Source: Symbiodinium natans (taxonomy: Eukaryota; Sar; Dinophyceae; Suessiales; Symbiodiniaceae). Taken from it: DNA of 64,000 nt. Under the pieces are notes generated by a model that saw only the letters and a list, made by a program, of their open reading frames with translations, searched no databases and was not told the origin of the DNA. The stretch lies in the NCBI GenBank assembly GCA_905221605.1, contig CAJNDS010002730.1, positions 64,001 to 128,000 on the forward strand, read 5' to 3'. This document shows, piece by piece, positions 28,579 through 43,100 of this stretch; the stretch's first letter is position 1, and each line of letters opens with the position of its first letter. The position numbers were made by a program, and so were the translations under genes.

Positions 28579-30904
28579 ATGGATTCGGGTGTGCCCCCCT
28601 TCTTTTGCTGGTCAAAATACTTGTTTCCCCAACCCTTCGGCTTTTCGAATGCAGTGATTAAGAAGGTAGCTGTGAATGACCCTCTTGCTGGAAATCATCC
28701 GTGACAGCTACGCTGCGGATTACGATTTCGTAAATGTATCGAAGATGCCTGTTGAGGATCGAATTTGGGGATAGTAGATGGGGCAGGGAACATTATGGAT
28801 CCACGTGCATATTGCATTGAGCCGCATTTAGCCTCCTGTTTCATAAGCGATATGTCTTGATCTATATAGATACGTTTTTGTATTGATATTCAACAGGGAA
28901 GTTAAACATGTACACTGCCAAATATGAATTACTCAGATGCCCCCCACACGCAGCATTTCCTGCCCCGAATATCCCCAGATTCCCTGGAGTGCCCAACCCC
29001 AGAGTATCCCCTGACAATCCCTGGAGTGTGCCCACAATCCCTGAGTGCCCAACCCCAGACTATGCCAACATCTGGAGTGCCCAGCCCCAGTATGCCCAGA
29101 GAACCCCTCGAGTGCCCAACCCCAAAGTAGGACGGCCTACCCAAATCTGTAGGAGCTACAGCGTCATATACACATACATATATATATATATGTATGTACA
29201 CCTGTATGTATATGAAACAGATGACTCTAGGCTCTCTTGTTTTCTTGGCAAGTCACACTTCTTCGTCCTGAACGCCGTTCTCTCACACATAGCTAGGCAA
29301 AGTGGTCTGTCGATCTGTGGGCTAGAAAGCAACACAGTAGGAGCATATCATTGGGAGTCGGGTGTCATGTCGTCTAAGTTGTCCCAGGTCCGCTGTCCTT
29401 CAGTATGTCGCAGCGTTCTCACCCCTCTTCACTTTTTGAACGGAACGAAAAAAACCCTAAACCCTCAACCCTAAACCCTAAACCCCAAACTCTAAACCCT
29501 GTTCTGAAAGCGTTCTTGTAGTACAGGTTTCAGGTTTCAGGAGGTCCGAGAGCAGACTTTTTTCTCGGATCTCGGATTCCGGGCTTCCTTTGACCTGCTC
29601 TCTCCCTTCTTACTTCATATCGACAGCCCGAGGGCACCTTGCACTGCAGGACTGGGAGCTTGGGCTGCAGGATCCCAGATTCGGTTCACATCTCGCATGC
29701 GGCACAGGGAAGCTTTCATGAGGTGCAGAACTCGGGCTTCGGGATGTTTGGTAGCTCAGTCGCTTAGGTTTTTTTTCTTCCAGGGTTCTTGGGCCGTGCC
29801 AGCCTTGGCGTCGACCTTTTCCAAGGGTCGGGTCTCGCGCATTTTTTGTCACGTTACCTTGGAGCTGCTTCTCCCTGCCATGGCTTAAAGCGGATGTCAG
29901 CCGGCACCATGGAGGACTCTCCCACGAAGTAGGGCTCAGGGTTTCAGGGAGGTTAGGGAGTTTAGGGAGTTGAGGGAGTTTAGGGAGTTTAGGGAGTTCA
30001 GGGAGGGTTTAGGGTCTAGGGCTAGGGAGAATAGGGATGTTCGGGCCTGCCTTTGCAAAGCGTACGCGATAAACAACTAAACCCGGGAGCCCACGGGGGG
30101 AGTGAGGTTGTCGCTGCGAGGCCTGGCAGGTAAATTTAAGATCCTCCCCCCAAGGGTTTAGGGTTTAGGGTTTAGGGTTTAGGGTTTAGGGTTCAGGATT
30201 TAGGGTTTAGGCCTTCGGCCCCCAGAACTCCCATCGCCGCTGCCAAGTGCAAGTGACGCCAGGATACTGCGGCCACCCTTCCCCAGGCGAGATGAGCAGA
30301 GTGCTTTGCGGTTTAGGGTTTAGGGTTTGGGGTTTAGGGTTTAGGGTTTAGGGTTTTGGGTTTGGGGTGTTTCTCCCGCTTCAGGAAGCTTGCGATGTGG
30401 AAGGTAATCAGGGGTCCCTGGGCTTGTAGGGTTCACCTTGCTGATGGGCTGCGAAGTGTTTTTTGGCTTTTTCCTTCCTTTGGGTGTAGTGGCAATCCCA
30501 CGTTGCGCTTGAAGACAGAAGTTGAAGCCTCCCGGATGCCAACTGCCGTGGAAGCGCGCAAGTGAGCCTTCAACGAACACACCCCCAAAGGGAGCTCCCC
30601 TCTCCTTCGCTTGGGGCTATTCTGGGTCCCGGTCGTATGTGTTGTGTGATGCCCAAAGTTCGAGGGCCCCAGGAATATTTGGGGTTCCCCTAAACCCTAA
30701 ACCCTAAACCCTAAACCCTAAACCCTAAACCCTAAACCCTAAACCCTAAACCCTAAACGCTAAACCCTAAACCCTAAACCCTAAACCCTAAACCCTAAAC
30801 CCTAAACCCTAAACCCTAAACCCTAAACCCTAAACCCTAAACCCTAAAGGGCCGTTTTATGGAGCGCGAATAATCCCCGAAAACCTGCGCCATGGCGCGC
30901 CAAG

Positions 30905-30940
30905 GTGGGCCTCATCACCGCCTTGCCGGCCGTGGCCACG
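30905..30940 (+). CDS. ZIP-like gene, candidate exon ([12 protein letters not shown])
   Basis: Follows a long CCCTAAA array (30,690-30,848) and AAG|G; GA donor at 30,941. Hydrophobic, could be part of the first membrane helix. No start codon identified. Confidence 0.4.
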
Positions 30941-31065
30941 GACCCAGTTGCAGGGTGTGTTGCTTCAGCTCAGGGGGAATAATTGCTCACGTTCCCCGCC
31001 TATAGTTATACATACTATAATACCCCCCTATAGTTATATATATATATATATATATAAATATATAA

Positions 31066-31115
<50 letters not shown>

Positions 31116-34100
31116 TACGATAAGAACCGCCTAGAGTTATGTTTACTACAATAACCCCCCAAAACCCTATTCTAATTATGAAGGGCCCCCCAAATTAGAT
31201 TTATCAGGGCTTGGGTTTCAAGGGCTTTTCAAGGGTGTTTTTGCTTTTGGGCATCCTCAGGGATCAGGGCTGGGGCTTCCAGGGTTCTAAGCGTTTTTTT
31301 AGGGGTGGGAATCCGGGTTGTAGGGGTTCGGGGTTGCTGGCTGAGAGTGTCATGGCGCCGTGGGTCAGTTTTGCTATCGTTTTGTTTTGTTGTTGCCTTT
31401 TTGCTGCAGAAGCATCACCAAGGTAAAGAAGAAAGAGTGAGGGGCATCGACAGAAAGAGAAAATGAGGAGACGCAGAGAGAGGGAGAGAGAGAGAGAGAG
31501 ACCGAGAGATTTCGCATCAACAAAGGTGTGGGAAGGGGAGGCAAGGAGCAACTTGCATTTGGTAATTTCTGATTATCACGGTGATATATATATATATATG
31601 TTTAGCTAAACCCTAAACCCTAAACCCTAAACCCTAAACCCTAAACCCTAAACCCTAAACCCTAAACCCTAAACCCTAAACCCTAAACCCTAAACCCTAA
31701 ACCCTAAACCCTAAACCCTAAACCCTAAACAATAACCCCAAACCCTAAACCCTAAACCCTAAACCCCGCAAGGCCCTGGAAGACCCCTTGAGACCCTCGG
31801 CCGAGTCCATGGCGCTGGGCTCCATGGCCGTCTCGGCAGGGCAGCCGCGGAAGACTCAGAGGAGCTTAGGGTTTAGGGTTTAGGGAGTTTAGGGTTTAGG
31901 GTTTAGGGTTTAGGGTTTGGGTGTTTGGGTGTTTGGGGGTGTAGGGTTTGGGGGTGTGGGGTTTGGGGGTTTAGGGTTGAGGGTGGAGTTTACAGGCTAA
32001 GGGCGGCTGAATTTTGGCTTTTGGTGTGGTTTGGAGCTTCCGGCGTCTTGCTGGGGCTCCATGTAGGGCTCTCTGAAACAAATAGCGATGTTTCTGGCTG
32101 CTTTCCGGCTTGGGGTGGGATTCAGGGCTTGGGTCTTCCTGCGCCGGGTCTGGGTCGAAGGTTTTGGAGCTTCACCGTTCAGGCCTCTTGAGCTTCGGGG
32201 GTTGGGGAGGTGCTCCTCACACAGAGGGGAGATTCTCGAAGCAACTGTGGGGAATCGGGGTGTGAAAGCCTTAAGCCGCTTAAGCCCACTTCAGCCGAGC
32301 GCCGGTCTGGCCTTGCAAGGTCGGAGCGGCTGGAAGCGCGCCTCCAGCACTTCTCGGCTGGCGTTGGGGGCACCCAGACAAAGGGGGCGGCCTCTCAAAG
32401 AGGGGGGAATCTTGGGGGATGCACTGGGATTTTTCTACCTTATACTAACAGCTCCTTACTAGGGCTTGTCATAGGGGGTACTAGAATCCCGATTAAGGAC
32501 TGCGAGCATCCCAGCTTCAGGATCTAGAGACGGTTTTGTTTTTTTTTTTGATTGGTTTCTTTCGGAACGTTAAGGATTTCTGGCGGAAGGCAAAGAGCTC
32601 CTTACAACCGACCCTCATTATCAGGGTTTACCCATAACACCCCTACACCCCAACACTCTTTTGGGTTGAAAATTTAGGGTTTAGGGGGGCCTCTTAGCCC
32701 TCAAAACAAAAGACCCCTGGCCCAGCTGCTGCTCGGGGCCGTGACCACGGAGATCTTTCCGATCCTGAGGCTCAGGGGGTTTTGGCTTCGGACTCTTCTA
32801 TGCTTGACGCGTGAAACCAGTCATTAGTAGAGTGCTGGCTCTCTCCAATGCCGCTGAAGTGACTCTAGTGTTACGATGGATGGGCTATTCGAGTGGCTAT
32901 AAGCTGCTTCTAGACGACATCTGCAAGCCAAAAAAAACCTCATACAGGTGCTCGCGTGTCTGCGTAGTTCTGACATTCATGAGAACTTGGAGGAAACGCA
33001 GACAAAGCACAGCAAGTCTGATGCACGAAGCAGGTGCAGTGAGCAGAATGTGTCAGCATTCTGACGAGACGACTAGACAGGTTGAACACAAGATCTAAAG
33101 GAGAACTCCCCCCGCCGCAACCTCGTTGTTCCAGGGCGCAGCTGGTGCCACGGGGATCCACCAGGACAGGTTTTTTTTCTTTTTTTAAATTTATTCTCCT
33201 TTGTGGTACTTTGCTGTAACTTTAGATCCTTAGCCTTTTTGGGTTTATTGGGTTTCTTAATAAGGCAGCTAAAATTTAATTTTTAGCTACCCTTCTGAGT
33301 GTAGCCAAGTCTCGGGATGTTCAAGGAGTAGGAGCATTTAGCTAGGGGGTGCGGGGGATTTTCAGGGGCGGGTTTGGGATTTTGGGGATGTTCTTGGGGT
33401 TGGGCTCTTGGTCCAGAGGCACCTGGAATTGTCCTTAAACCCTAAACCCTAAACCCCAAACCCCAAACCCCAAACCCCAAACCCCAAACCCCAAACCCCA
33501 AACCCCAAACCCTACACCCTTAACCCTCTCTACCATAATATACATTTAAACCTTAATGGGGTCGTCTTTTGATTTTGCGTTTTCCTAAATCCTAAATCCT
33601 AAATCCTAAGTCCTAAATCCTAAATCCTAAGTCCTAAACCCTAAATCCTAAATCTTAAATCCTTCAGCTCCTAAACCTAAACCCCTAACCCTCAACCGCC
33701 CCCCTCCCCCCACTTCGCCCTCTCTCAGGGTGAATTGGGTTAACCTCGCAACCGCCGTGTGCGGCGCGGGCCTTAGCTGCTGGCCGAGGCCTTTTTGCGG
33801 GGAAAGGCCCCGAGTTTTGGTTTTTTTGTTGGAGTTGGTTTGTTGGAGTTTAGGTTGATTTTTTAAAGGAGCTTGGGAGTTGGTTGGAGTTGTTTTTTTT
33901 GAGTTTAGGTTGTTTTTTTTTAAAGGAGTCTAGGTTCGTGTTTTTGTTAAAGGAGTTTGGGAGTTGAGGAGTTGAGGAGTTTGGGGGTTTTGGGAGTTTA
34001 GGGGTTTTAGGAGTTTAAGGGTTTGAGGAGTTTAGGGGGTTTAGGGGTTTTAGGAGTTTAGGGGTTGAGGAGTTTAGGGGTTTGAGGAGTTTAGGGGTTT

Positions 34101-37100
34101 GAGGAGTTTAGGGGTTTTAGGTGTTTAGGGGTTTAAGAGTTTAGGGGTTTTAGGAGTATAGGGGTTTTAGGAGTTTTTGAGAGTTCAGGGGTTGAGGATT
34201 TTAGGGGCTTGAGGAGTTTAGGGGTTGAGGAGTTTAGGGGTGGAGGAGTTTAGGGGTTTAAGAGTTCAGGGGTTCAGGAGTCAGGGGTTCAGGAGTCAGG
34301 GGTTGAGGAGTTTCGGGGTTGAGGAGTCTAGGGGTTGAGGAGTTCAGGTGTTGAGGAGTTCAGGTGTTGAGGAGTTTAGAGGTTGAGGAGTTTCGCGGTT
34401 GAGGAGTTTAGGGGTTGAGGAGTTCAGGTGTTGAGAAGTTCAGGTGTTGAGGAGTTTAGAGAGGTTGAGGAGTTTGGGGTTTTGGGAGTTTAGGGGTTTT
34501 AGGAGTTTCAGGGTTTTAGGAGCTTAGGGGTTTTAGGAGTCTAGGGGTTTGAGGGGTTTAGGGGCTTGAGGAGTTTAGGGGTTGAGGAGTTTCGGGGTTG
34601 AGGAGTTTAGTGCTTGGGAGCTTAGGGGTGATTTAAGGGTGTGGGAGTTTAGGCGTTTAGGGTTAAGGGCCGAGGAACGTCAAGGTTTTTGAGTACTCGT
34701 CATATCAAAAGAATCACCCAGCTCGGCCAAGGCAACATTCAACCAGCCCACGATGCCCGCCTGTGCTGTTGCAACCTGTGTGCGTGGAACTGCACATGTC
34801 CGCATATGTACATCCTGAAAGGCCGAAGCTTTACATCTGTGTCACGTGCTTTTGCGTTCCGAAAGCGTGAGGCACCGCACGCTCGTAGAGCCTTAGAGCC
34901 TGAGCGCGTGTAGGTGGATTCGGCAGCAGAGTCCTTGTCTCGCAGCGCTTGAGTGCCGAAAGTGGGCAGCTTTGAGCAATGAAGAACGGCAGCGTAAGGA
35001 CCTCCAATTCGCAACGGTGGTGGAAGGCAAGCCTTCTCATGGAGTGCGTGTTGACACGTCGTACGCCTTAAGTTATGAGAGCTCTCAGCTTTGACTGTGA
35101 TGTTTGAGGTCGAAGTAGCAACGGGTCCGCAGTTCTACAGATTCCACAGATTCTACAGATTCTACAGATTCTACAGATTCTACAGTTTCACAGTTTTACC
35201 AATGAGATGAATCTTGGGGCTGACGTTTGTGACGTGGCTGACGGCATGTTGAAGCCAGATGCCTAGCGAAGGAGCCGGCGGATTTTCCCGGGATTTGGGG
35301 AGTTCGTGGACAGGGCGGATTTCAAAGTCTTGCTTTGAAATGGGCTGTGTCGCAGCCATTGCCATCTCAGCAATTACGCCTCAAGACATCGTGGGGTGAG
35401 TTTTTCTCCCCAGCCGACTCTCAGGAAACGGCTTTAACTAGTGTAGGGTTTAGGGTTCAGGGTTCAGGGTTCCGGGTACAAAAAGTGCGCCTCGTTCTTC
35501 GCTCCCAGGCTTCGCACTGGCGCTGCTGCTGATGTACGGCCTCAAAAGTCTTGGCTTGGAGGCTCAACAATGTGCCCTGAAATACCATAGTCCTTATTGT
35601 GGGAACTCCCCCCCCCCCCCAAGATGGGTACCCACCGTAAACAAGGTAGGTGTCTTGAAATCCTTCTGGAAAGCTACGTCTCTTGCAGGCTGATTTCGCC
35701 CCGAGAACCCTCCAACACCCCCTCACACAGGAATGCATGAGCAGCATGACCATTGGGACTTGCATGGGGTGTATATGTATGTATATGTATGTATGTGCGT
35801 ATGTAAGTGCGTTTCTGTGTGTGTGGCAGCCTCAGGAGGAAGAGGAGGACGACCACGAGGTCGGATTGCTCGTTGTTTGATTTTTTGCTTTTGTTGGGGC
35901 TTGTTGGGGTTTTGGGGGGTTTTGGGGGGTTTGTGGGTTTTTTGAATCTTGGGAGGTTTTTTGGAGGTTTTGGAGGGTTTTGGCGGTTGATTTTTGGGAT
36001 CTGAGGTCGAGGAACTCTTTGTGTTCGGGGCTTACGAAGGAGGATTGCGGGGTTGAGGGGTAGATCCATTTGGCATGGCGTTGCTTTTGGGTTCCCCCTT
36101 ATACTAACAGTCCTTAATAGGGATTAAAGTAGGGGCCCGTGCGCATCGTGTGCTGGTTAGGGTTTAGGGTTTAGGAGTTCTAACTGAAGCGGCGCAGGCT
36201 GGTTTGTATGGATCTGTTTCATGGATTTGGGTACGTGCGCCTTGGCTTGTTTCTAGTTGCCCCGCGAACGAAGGGACGACTCCTCGAAGGACTAAGAGCT
36301 TGAATGGATGCTCTTGCGGGTATCCCCCTTAGGAAATAGCACACTGATGAACATCAAAGGCAATCTTGTTCCCAAATCCCACATCCCAACACCTTCATTC
36401 TCAGCTCGTAACGCGACACTCCTCAACCCACAACCCTCGACCCTCGAACTCAAACCCACTTCAAACCAAGTCTTTCCTGCAATCTCAAGTCGTAACCCTC
36501 ACCCCGAAGCCTGCAAACCCTAAAGCCTGAAAGGCCTGAGGCCCTCAACACCCCGTGAAGCCTTGCGGGCCCTAAACCCTGAACCCTAAACCCTACACTC
36601 TAAACCCTATAAACCCTAAGCCCTGAACCCCAGGCCCTAAACCTTAAATCCCAAGGAAGTCCTGAAAGCCTTGGAAGTCCCCCGATTTCCCTGGTCAGGC
36701 GGTTCGTGGCAAGCCTGCAGGATGTTCCCCCCAATCAGGGTTTCGGGTTTAGGGTTTTGGGTTCGGGTGCTCACAGGGTGTTCGGGTTTTGGGCTTTGGC
36801 TTTCGGGTTTGGGCTTTGGGGCGTGGGAGGTCCTATTTGGGGTTTAGGCTGAGGTTTTTTTGACGGGTTTGGGCTTGTGTGGCCACCCTATAACTCTGTC
36901 ACCCTATGACCGAAGACCCTATAGATGACCCTATAATCCTAAATAAAACTCCTATAACCCTATGACCTTATAACCCTGCAACCCTGTAACCCTAAAACCC
37001 TATCCTGTGACCCCAAAACCCCTTTCTCCTTACACCCCTATCACCCCAGAACCCTATCACCCTAAAACCCTATTACCCTGTAACCCCTATAACTCTAGAA

Positions 37101-40100
37101 CCCTAGAACCCCAGAAACCCTATAACCCTGTAAACCCCCCAAACCCAAGAACTCTAGAGCCCTAGATAGAACCCTGCATCCCCTTATCCATAACCCCCAA
37201 TTACCCCAACTCTAGCCTCCAGAAGGAACCCACAACCCCAAACCCCAAACCCCTAAACCCTCCTAGAACCCTAGAACCCTATAACCCTAGAACCCTATAA
37301 CCCTAGAACCCTATAACCCTAGAACCCTAGAACCCTAGAACCTATAACCCTAGAACCCTACAACCCCTTATCCATAACCCCCAATTACCCCCCTAAAGCC
37401 TCACCCCGTTTCTTGGGGGTGGGCGCTGCAGGATCGGCGGTGGTGGTGGCAACAAGCACTCTCAAGGAGCACTCACGCGGCGCCGTGTTTTGTTTTTTTT
37501 TAAATTTTGTGGCTCTCTTATGGGGCTTTCAGGGTTTTTAATGGGGGTTTAGGGGTTTTAAGCTTCTAAGGGTTTCAGGCTTTTGGGAAGCTTGGGCTTT
37601 AGGGTTCAGGGTTTTGGGGTTTTAGGGGTTTTAGGGTTTGGGGTTTAGGAAGTAGGAAGTTTACGCTTTCGGGCTCAGGGATATTGGGTTGCAGGGCTTA
37701 GAGGTGCTTGAGGGTCATCTCCTCTGCGCATGCAGGTCTGTTCCACAAAGCCCAAAGCTCTCAAAACCCTGCACTTTAAACCGTACACCCGGGATCCCAA
37801 ACCCCCCTAAACCCGAAACCCTAAACCCAAAACCCTACACCCTAAACCCTAAACCCCTAAACCCCTACACCCGGAAACCCTGCTCAACCCCCCTAGGAGC
37901 CCTTGCTGCCTGCGCCCGGGGCCCCGCAAGATCGAAGGGTCACTTGCGTATGGGGCGTTTCGGGGGTTTGATGGGCTTACGGGGGTCTTTTGGCTTGATG
38001 CGCTTCCTGCGTTTGATGGGTTCAGGTTTCAAGGTTTTTCAGGATTTTCGGGCTTCGGATGCGTTGGGCGAAGGTCGATTTTGTTTTCTTTTTCTCTCCC
38101 GGGCTTCAGTGCAGTGGCTGGTGGGCTGTAGGGTGATTGCCGGCTACGAGTATCCCCAACGGAGACCCAAAAGATTGATGAATACACAAAATGAATAAAC
38201 CAAGTATATGCAAACACTCACCCATACTTATAAGGAGCCCTGCCCTGCTTCATGTATCGCATCGTGGCCGTGTGATCGGGGTCTCGGACTTTGAGCGGCT
38301 GGCTGCCGCGCAGAGTTCTCCCTGCAAGCTGGTGGTGTTAATTGCACCTAAATGGTTAATATTGATGATGATCAAACACATGATAATGAAATTGACGATT
38401 CAAGTTGCCAATGCTATCCCTACAATACCCCTTATACAACGTCATGGAAGGTGCTCAACATCCAACTCCAACCAATCAACAAGTTCGCTGCATGCGCACG
38501 CAGGTCTTGTTTCGGAAAGCTGCCCAAACCACGAACATGCGCAGACTCGCGCGTCCTCTGCCCCGGGATTCGCGCACCTTCAACTCCACACACCTAGCAC
38601 AAAGCCCTCAACCTTAACTGAAAGGATCATCCTCCAATCCATTTAGGCCCCCAAAGAGGGCTCAAATAGAGCTCACGCTCAATCGCGGGGCGCCTCGCCT
38701 CAGGTCTTCCGACGAGGATATCCGCTGCATCGTTTTTGTGCGTTGCTTTGTTCCGTTTGGTTCTGCTTTTGTTCTGTTTTTGCTCTGTTTTTGCTCTGTT
38801 CTTGTTCTGTTTTGTTCTGTTTTTGTTCTGTTGGAGTTTAGGCTTTGAGGCTTTCGGGTTCTTCCAGCAAAAGCACAGGGCAGCTCTGAGGGTTGAGCCG
38901 CTCAAAGCTCGAAGCCACCTAAGAATCCCCTGCGCTCCCGTTGTCTCTTGGGCTGTTCCCCCTTCTACTACCAGCTCCTTAGTTGGGATTATCATAGGAG
39001 GTACTCTAACCTTAAGGAGTTGTTAGTCTAAGGGGGAGCATCCCAGAACACATCCCTGAAGTCCCCTGACACCCGCGCAGGAGCACAGCCCCGCAAGCGA
39101 CGGCTGGGTCTTGGCCGGAGCCCATGTGAAGCGAGCTCGTGGACCCTTCGGGTCCCTCGCAACTCCCGAGGCACCAGGTTTTCCCTCGTTGGGTTTAGGA
39201 GGATCGTATGTGGGAATCTTGTTCAGAAAGTGTTGAGTGAGGGCCACCCTAACCCCCCCAAACCCCCCCAACCCCCAAATGTGAAGCCGAAGGCATGAGC
39301 TCTCCATTTTGACAGACAGCAGACCCTAAGCCCTGCCTTGTAAAAACACTCAAAACCCTAAGCTTGGGATGTTCCTCTTTATATTATCAGCTCCTTAGTA
39401 GGGATTCTCATGAGGGGTACACGAATCCCAATTATGGACTGCTAGTCTGAAGGGGGAACATCCCAAGCCCTAAGCCCTAAAGCCCCAAGCCCGAAAGCCC
39501 TAACTTATCCCCAAAGCCCTAAAGCCCTAAAGCCCTAACCACTGCAAGAGCCCCCAAACCCTAAACTCTCGACTAGGGCTTTGTGGGTTTGGGCTTTCGG
39601 GCTTTCGGATTCAGCATTTGGGGGTGCAGGGCTGTCTTCACCCCCCCCCCCTCCTCCCCCAAAAGAACAGCCTTTGCACTCCTGCGGGCGAAGCCGGGCT
39701 TGGATATTGAAAGAGCAGCCTTTGTTGCGGGTTCGGGCCTGGGCTAGGTTGGCAGTGAACCCGCCGAAGTATCTTCCGAAGACCTCAAAACCCTAACCCT
39801 CAAAAACCCAAAAGCCTGAAACAACCCTGAAATCCCCCTGAAAAAAACACTCTAAAAGCCCTAAACCCCCCCCCCCCCCCAAAGCCCCGAGCATCAACCC
39901 TCAACCCTAAACCCTAAACCCTAACACCCCTTTTGATGCTTCCAAGGCCAAGCAGCCTTCCGAGGAGGAGAACTCGCGGCTGAAGCCCAGGGCCCCAAAA
40001 ACTTCGAGGGGATGGTAGGGATTAGGGGTTAGGGTTTCTAGTTTCGGGTTTCGGGTTTCGGGTTTCGGGTTTAGGGTCTTGCGTTTTGGGCTTGGGGTTT

Positions 40101-43100
40101 GGGGTTTTGGGTTTAGTGTTTTGGGGTTTCGGGGTTTCGGGGTTTCGGGGTTTGGGGTTTGGGGTTTGGGGTTTCGGGGTTTCGGGGTTTGGGGTTTTGG
40201 GGCAGGCTGAGGAAGGAGCAAAGGGTGGTAGGCCTTTGGGTTCGCAATTTCGGGTGTAAGGTTTGGGGATCTTTCGGGTTTTAGGGCTGACCGCCAAGCG
40301 GCTAGCAGCCGCCTGGCTGTTCTAGCATCGGCAGCTTTCGTTATCGAGCCTCTTCTTACGCAGGACCCCTTCACGCCAAACAAACCCTATCAACCTCATC
40401 GGTCCCTAAACCCTAAACCCTAAACCCTAAACCCTAAACCCTAAACCCTAAACCCTAAACCCTAAACCCTAAACCCTAAACCCCTAAACCCCTAAACCCC
40501 AAAACCCCTAAACCACTAAACCCCTAAACCCTAAACCCTAGACCCTAAACCCTAAACCCTAAACCTCTAAACCAATACACCCCGAAACCTGCCCCTGGGT
40601 GTGCTGGGAGCCTCCCCGACCTGAGCCCCAGCAAGCTGGCCAAACCCACACCCAGGGCTGCCGTGGCCCGCCTGCAGGCGGGTAGGCTTTAGGGTTTAGG
40701 CTTTAGGGTTTAGGGTTTGGGTTCCGGCGCTTTGAGAGCACATTGAGGTTTCGGAGGGCTCAGTTTCAGGGTTCAATGGGGTTTAGGGCCCGCGGCCATG
40801 CTGTGTCCATTCCCTGGAAGCCGGGGGCCATGTAAGTTAGGCCTTGAGTCTTGAGGCGGGCTTGCAAGTTCTTACAGCCTGAACACCTGACCCCCCCTAT
40901 GTCAGGCCAAGTCGACCGTCATCCGTACCCTCGTTGACGCGGAGGAGGCCGCCCCGCGCTTCTCTCCCCGTCGGGGATGTTGGAGCTACTGGCGGCGCCA
41001 ATTAAACCCCAAACCCGAAGCCCTAAACCCTAAACCCCAAACCCTAAACCCTAAACCCCAAACCCTAAACCCTAAACCCTAAAAGGGTTCGGGTTTAGGG
41101 GGTTACGCGGGCTTGAGGGACTCGGGTTCAGGGTAGCCAGCCCAAAGGATGTCTCATGTGTTCAGGGTTTGGTATGCTAGGTTCGGGGCTGATGGGTTTG
41201 CAGGCTTCAAGGTCTTACCTGCTGTAGCCACTGTCCTCCGCAACAGACCCTCTTGCACCCGGACTCCTCAACCAACACTCAACCCACTGGTTCTTGCTTT
41301 TGGCCCAAGACCCTCCTTGCAGGTTGACCGAGAGGCACTCGATGAGGAGGCCAGGGCCGTTGGGAGGAATTTCACGCTGTGTTGCGCGGCTTTGTTGGAC
41401 CCTTGAGGGCGGTCTTTGGGGGTTGAAGTTGGGAGGCCTCTGGGGGTACCCTAAACCCTAGACCCTAAACCCTTAGAACCTAAACCCTAAACCCTAAACC
41501 CTAAACCGTAAACCCTAAACCCTAAACCCTACTGAAACCCTAAACCCTAAACCCTAAACCCTAAACCCTAAACTCTAAACCCTAAACCCTAAACCCCAAA
41601 CCCCAAACCCCAAACCCTAAACCCTAGTCAGCCTCAAGCCCTGAGGAACCCTCGAAGCCCTGAGGTCCACGGCCTTGACTTCCTAGTTGACTCGGCGCGG
41701 CGCGTGTGCCGGGCTCCCCGGTGGCTTCTTCCCACGGGGCCCTCAGAGACTTGTCAGGGTGTAGGGTTTACAGGGTTTATGGGGCTTTCGGTGGGCTAGT
41801 TACTGCTAGTTTGGGGCCACTTGTAGGATTGAGGGTCCCTCCTTGGGGCTCACCAGTTGAGCGTCGCTTGGGCAGCTTGGTATTATGTCGAGCTTGGGCG
41901 AGTTTTAGGGTTTCGGGTTTCGGGATGGACATGGGCACCGAGTGGGCGCTACTTGCGGCTCCTCAGATCTCCTGCCGCCCTAAGTTGAATCTGCGTCGCA
42001 GAGAGTTGCCCGAAACCCCAAACCCCAAACCCTAAACCCTCAGCCCTAAGCCCTAAACCCTAAAGCCTCAACCTAAACCCTCAACCCTAAACCCAAAACC
42101 ACCTAAACCCCCAAACCCTGAAGCCTCAACCCTAAACCCCTGAACGAAAAAGTACCCCAGCCTCTCTCTGCTGTCCCTACACCCTACACCCTACACACTA
42201 AACCCTAAACCCTAAACCCCAAACTCCAAAACCCCAAACCCTAAACCCTAAACCCCAAACCCCAAACCCTAAACCCTAAACTGTGGAGGTAAGGGGGCTG
42301 AGCCCATCGAGCCCCGGAACGCCACCCGCCTGCGCCACCACGTGCTCGGCCTCCCAGGGCTCCTTGCGTGGCTTTGTTGGTTTGGGGTTTAGGGTTTAGG
42401 GTTTAGGGTTTAGGGTTTAGGGTTTAGGGTTTAGGGTTTAGGGTTTAGTGGTTTTTAAGGGCTTAGGGTTTGCGCTTCTTCGGGCTTCTTGGTTTAGGGG
42501 TTTGGGGTTTCAAGGTTTAGGCTTGCTGGTCCAGGGTTTGGGGTCGTCCTATTTGGTGTAAGCTGTGGGGGGACGCTCCTTCAGCCTTCCGCGTTTTTTT
42601 TGGGGTCCCTTTAAGGGGATTCTATTCTATTTGGGGTATCAAAGGGGTGCCCCTTTTTTAGGAAACATTTGTGTCAAGCCCGAATTACAGACACCTCCAG
42701 CTTCCTGACTTCCAGAGCTCTCGGGAAGACTTCTTCCAGGATTTTAAACCCTGAGCCCGAAGCATCTAAACAACTGAAATAACGGAGTACCTGCAGCAAT
42801 CCCTCTTCGTCTTCTGCGTCCCGTGCGCCCCCGCGCTCGCTTGACTTCATGGCTTTTCATCCAACATCTTCATCGACGAGTTCTTCAGCGTTTTCTTCAG
42901 GGTCTTCATCGACTGAATCGGCTACGTCGGCTACGTCGGCTACGTCGGCATCTGTGTTGCCGTAGTCCCTGCAAGCCCGAGCGTGGGCTGGTGCACTGAA
43001 AAGGCGTGTCTTTTGTAGGTACAAACGCCCTAAACCCTAAACCCAAGACCCAAAACCCTACAAACTCTACAAGCTCTAGAAACCCCACAAAACCCTACAA

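Larger units (their letters stand above)
26880..30904. other. Region between the ureohydrolase and the ZIP-like gene
   Basis: Contains TTTAGGG (26,882-26,956), the pyrimidine tract (27,111-27,785), one 111-bp dispersed repeat (28,468-28,578), a small TA run (29,168-29,190), TTTAGGG tracts (30,155-30,205; 30,310-30,352) and a long CCCTAAA array (30,690-30,848). The last ureohydrolase exon and the first transporter exon should be here. A weak candidate, YCGHPSPGEMSRVLC at about 30,275-30,311, sits after an AG|G and before TTTAGGG. Confidence 0.45.
37946..39946 (+). other. Intron region with two palindromic elements
   Basis: Holds TTGTTCTG repeats (38,755-38,835), the palindromic elements at 38,949 and 39,364, CCCTAAAG clusters (39,470-39,560), a C-run (39,642-39,658) and CCCTAAA at 39,903-39,925. 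Open frames at 38,191-38,646 and 38,736-39,026 have no recognised domain. Confidence 0.45.
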
